The notes under the pieces are model-generated. The model was given only the letters and a program-made list of their open reading frames with translations, ran no database searches and was not told where the DNA came from. This document shows positions 62,223 to 64,000 of a DNA stretch of 64,000 nt, in pieces. Numbering within the stretch: position 1 is the stretch's first letter; each line of letters starts with the position of its first letter. Made by a program: the position numbers and the translations under genes. This stretch comes from Bacillota bacterium (lineage in GTDB: Bacteria > Bacillota > Clostridia > TANB77 > CAG-465): the NCBI GenBank assembly GCA_023410645.1, contig JAEYPQ010000023.1, forward strand, positions 73,239 to 137,238. Direction: 5' to 3'.

Positions 62223-62450
62223 ATGTCAAATTTACTTATTTTTCAAATTCTTACATTTATTTTTGGTGCAATAACAATAATTATGGCTATTATATCTTCA
62301 GTATTAAATAAGTATACAGGAATTCCGATACTTTTATTAATATTAACACTTATATTAAATGCAATTAGTCGTAGTATAGAAAAGAAACATTTGAAAAAAG
62401 AAGAAGAGAAAATTGATGATTTAATAAATGAGGTAAAAAAGTCAAAATAA
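62223..62450 (+). CDS. Small membrane protein (75 aa)
   Basis: ATG at 62223 with GAAGGTG upstream. Two hydrophobic helices (residues about 3-25 and 32-50), then a charged Lys/Glu tail (KKEEEKIDDLINEVKKSK). No family recognised. It lies 18 bases after xth, so the two are likely co-transcribed, though a shared function is not evident. Confidence 0.6.
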   Translation: MSNLLIFQILTFIFGAITIIMAIISSVLNKYTGIPILLLILTLILNAISRSIEKKHLKKEEEKIDDLINEVKKSK

Positions 62451-62453
62451 TAG

Positions 62454-62490
62454 AAAAGCAAAATAGAATTTATGATTCTACTTTGCTTTT
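62454..62490 (+). terminator. Terminator after the small membrane gene
   Basis: A 16-bp stem with one mismatch (AAAAGCAAA and TAGAAT arms) followed by a T run. Confidence 0.85.
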
Positions 62491-62543
62491 TTTACGTAAT
62501 CATATAGGAAGTAAAGTCACATATGATATATTGGAGTGATTTT

Positions 62544-63611
62544 ATGGTTAAATTAAGTGTGTGCATGATTGTAAAAAATGAAGAAGATGTAATTGGAAGA
62601 TGTTTAGAATGTGTGAAAAAGTTTGCAGATGAGATTATAATTGTAGATACTGGATCAACTGACAAGACTAAGGAAATAGTGTCAAAATATACTAAGAAAA
62701 TTTATGATTATATTTGGAATGATAATTTTGCTGATGCAAGGAATTTTTCTTTTTCAAAAGCTACAAAAGAATATTTAATGTGGTTAGATGCAGATGATGT
62801 AATACAAAAAGATGAAATAGAAAAGATAAAAGCTTTAAAGAAAAATATTGATAAAACTGTTGATATATATATGCTAAAATATAATGTTGGTTTTGATTCA
62901 GAAGGTAAACCAAATTTTACATATTATAGGGAAAGAATAGTAAAAGGCGAAAAACAATATAAATGGGTGGGTCCGATTCATGAAGCTATACCACCTGTAG
63001 GAAATATCAAATTTGTAGATATAAGTATAGATCATAAAAAGGTTCATTCAACTGAAAAAGGAAGAAATTTAAGGATATTTAAGAAAATGATTGATGAAAA
63101 TATAGAGTTTAGTGCAAGGCAGCAGTATTACTATGCACGAGAACTTTATTATAATGAGCAATATGATGATGCAATAGAAAATTTCAATAAATTTTTAGAT
63201 AATAAAGAGGCCACTTTAGAAAATAAGATAAATGCTTGTTTAGAACTTTCAAAATGCTATAAAATAAAAATGGATATAAATAATTCTATTTTTAGTTTAT
63301 TTAGAAGCTTTGAGTATGATACTCCAAGACCAGAAGTATGTTGCAATATAGGAAATCATTTTTTTGATAATAGGAATTATGAATTAGCAATATTTTGGTA
63401 CAGATTTGCATCTACAAGAAGTATAAAAAATGAAACAAATGCTTTTTTTAATATGGATTATCATAAATTTATACCCTATATGCAGTTATGTTTATGCTAT
63501 TATAGAATAGGTAATATAGAAAAAGCAAAATTATACAATAGAAAAGCTGAAAAAATAAAACCAAATGATAAAAGTGTGATTCATAATAAAAATTTTTTTG
63601 ATAAATTGTAA
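62544..63611 (+). CDS. Family 2 glycosyltransferase with TPR-like C-terminus
   Basis: A 355-residue enzyme. ATG at 62544 follows GGAGTG. The GT2 domain (residues about 1-190) starts [21 protein letters not shown], has [15 protein letters not shown] and the metal-binding WLDADD. The second half is helical with TPR-like repeats ([24 protein letters not shown], then two more). This SunS-like layout is often used for protein or peptide glycosylation. A collagen-like gene follows 95 bases downstream, a plausible acceptor. Confidence 0.88.
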   Translation: MVKLSVCMIVKNEEDVIGRCLECVKKFADEIIIVDTGSTDKTKEIVSKYTKKIYDYIWNDNFADARNFSFSKATKEYLMWLDADDVIQKDEIEKIKALKKNIDKTVDIYMLKYNVGFDSEGKPNFTYYRERIVKGEKQYKWVGPIHEAIPPVGNIKFVDISIDHKKVHSTEKGRNLRIFKKMIDENIEFSARQQYYYARELYYNEQYDDAIENFNKFLDNKEATLENKINACLELSKCYKIKMDINNSIFSLFRSFEYDTPRPEVCCNIGNHFFDNRNYELAIFWYRFASTRSIKNETNAFFNMDYHKFIPYMQLCLCYYRIGNIEKAKLYNRKAEKIKPNDKSVIHNKNFFDKL

Positions 63612-63706
63612 TTAGAAACTTACAAATAATAACGGCTTGTATAAATCTTGAATATAATATAAGTATAGAGCAAAACTCTATTAAGAAAGAAGGAGGAATA
63701 CAAGCA

Positions 63707-64000
63707 ATGAGTAATTGCAATGGATATACAAATAACCAAGGATGTATACCATCATGCTGTTCATGTGTAGGCCCAGCAGGCCCAACAGGCCCAAGAGGAT
63801 GTCCAGGTTGTCCAGGTCCAACAGGTCCAACAGGAGCAACAGGACCAACAGGTAATACTGGTGCAATAGGTCCAACAGGTCCAACAGGTCCAACAGGCCC
63901 AACAGGCCCGACAGGAATTACAGGTGCAATAGGTCCAACAGGTCCGACAGGTCCAACGGGAGCAACAGGACCATCTGGTGTAGGCCCAACAGGTCCAACA
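63707..64000 (+). CDS. Collagen-like surface protein, 3' end cut by window edge
   Basis: ATG at 63707 with AGGAGGA. A short N-terminal head ([20 protein letters not shown]) has five Cys. The rest is a Gly-X-Y collagen triple-helix repeat, mostly GPTGPTG and GATGPTG, still open at base 64000. Clostridial and Bacillus collagen-like proteins of the BclA type sit in the exosporium and are glycosylated on Thr. The many Thr in Y positions here fit that. The adjacent glycosyltransferase supports the idea. Total length unknown. Confidence 0.85.
   Translation, partial: MSNCNGYTNNQGCIPSCCSCVGPAGPTGPRGCPGCPGPTGPTGATGPTGNTGAIGPTGPTGPTGPTGPTGITGAIGPTGPTGPTGATGPSGVGPTGPT

Noticed and set aside
63754..64000. 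The GGTCCAACAGG-type DNA repeat as a CRISPR or satellite repeat.
   Set aside because: The unit is 9 bases long, stays in frame, and encodes a collagen Gly-X-Y pattern behind a clear start and ribosome site.

Overview
The window is very AT-rich DNA with short intergenic gaps, AGGAGG-type ribosome binding sites, many TTG and GTG starts, and standard TTGACA/TATAAT promoters. With PerR, rubrerythrin and superoxide reductase, DUF2207, YtrA-type GntR, CPBP proteases and a collagen-like surface protein, this points to an anaerobic low-GC Bacillota, most likely an uncultured Clostridia lineage. I cannot name the species from the sequence. TGA acts as a stop here: there is no sign of recoding in the housekeeping genes.

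Layout. 0-6.3 kb: a ferritin-like protein cut by the left edge, a small membrane protein, a zinc alcohol dehydrogenase (minus), an M50 site-2-type protease, tsaD, a phosphoesterase and a DUF421 protein. 6.4-12.9 kb: tRNA-Trp with its own promoter and terminator, two unknown minus-strand genes, then hisS-aspS-gpsA and a TrmR-like methyltransferase. 12.9-18.3 kb: a small unknown gene behind a long structured leader, a secreted protein, a pilin-like surface protein and a MacB-type ABC pair. 18.3-21.3 kb: a candidate structured RNA, a 57-residue cysteine-rich protein, a GGDEF protein, and the oxygen-defence operon perR-rbr-dfx with a perfect operator. 21.4-35.9 kb: DEAD-box helicase, small membrane proteins, tex, a DUF2207 protein with a frameshifted tail, uvrA, two tiny Cys-containing membrane proteins on the minus strand, and an rlmD-type rRNA methyltransferase.

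36-41.7 kb is the most unusual accessory stretch. It holds a ParA remnant fused to the tail of a C-type-lectin-like protein, and a 1020-residue surface protein. That protein has a pilin-like N-terminus, Ig-like repeats and a C-terminal lectin-like domain resembling the targets of diversity-generating retroelements. A decayed ABC-2 permease follows.

41.7-57.8 kb: a hydrolase, an FAD-dependent reductase, a CPBP protease, a TetR-flavodoxin operon, a PadR-HAAS-DUF4097 operon, a TMEM175-like channel, a C45-type acyltransferase, a frameshifted RhuM-Fic gene, two acetyltransferases, a radical-SAM protein and a magnesium P-type ATPase. 57.9-64 kb: DUF488, a GntR-ABC operon of the YtrA type, a DUF3298-like protein behind overlapping hairpins, exonuclease III, and a family 2 glycosyltransferase next to a collagen-like protein that runs off the right edge.

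Two genes (DUF2207 and RhuM-Fic) look interrupted by a single-base frameshift. The ABC-2 permease carries a stop plus a frameshift. I cannot separate assembly error from real decay for the first two.
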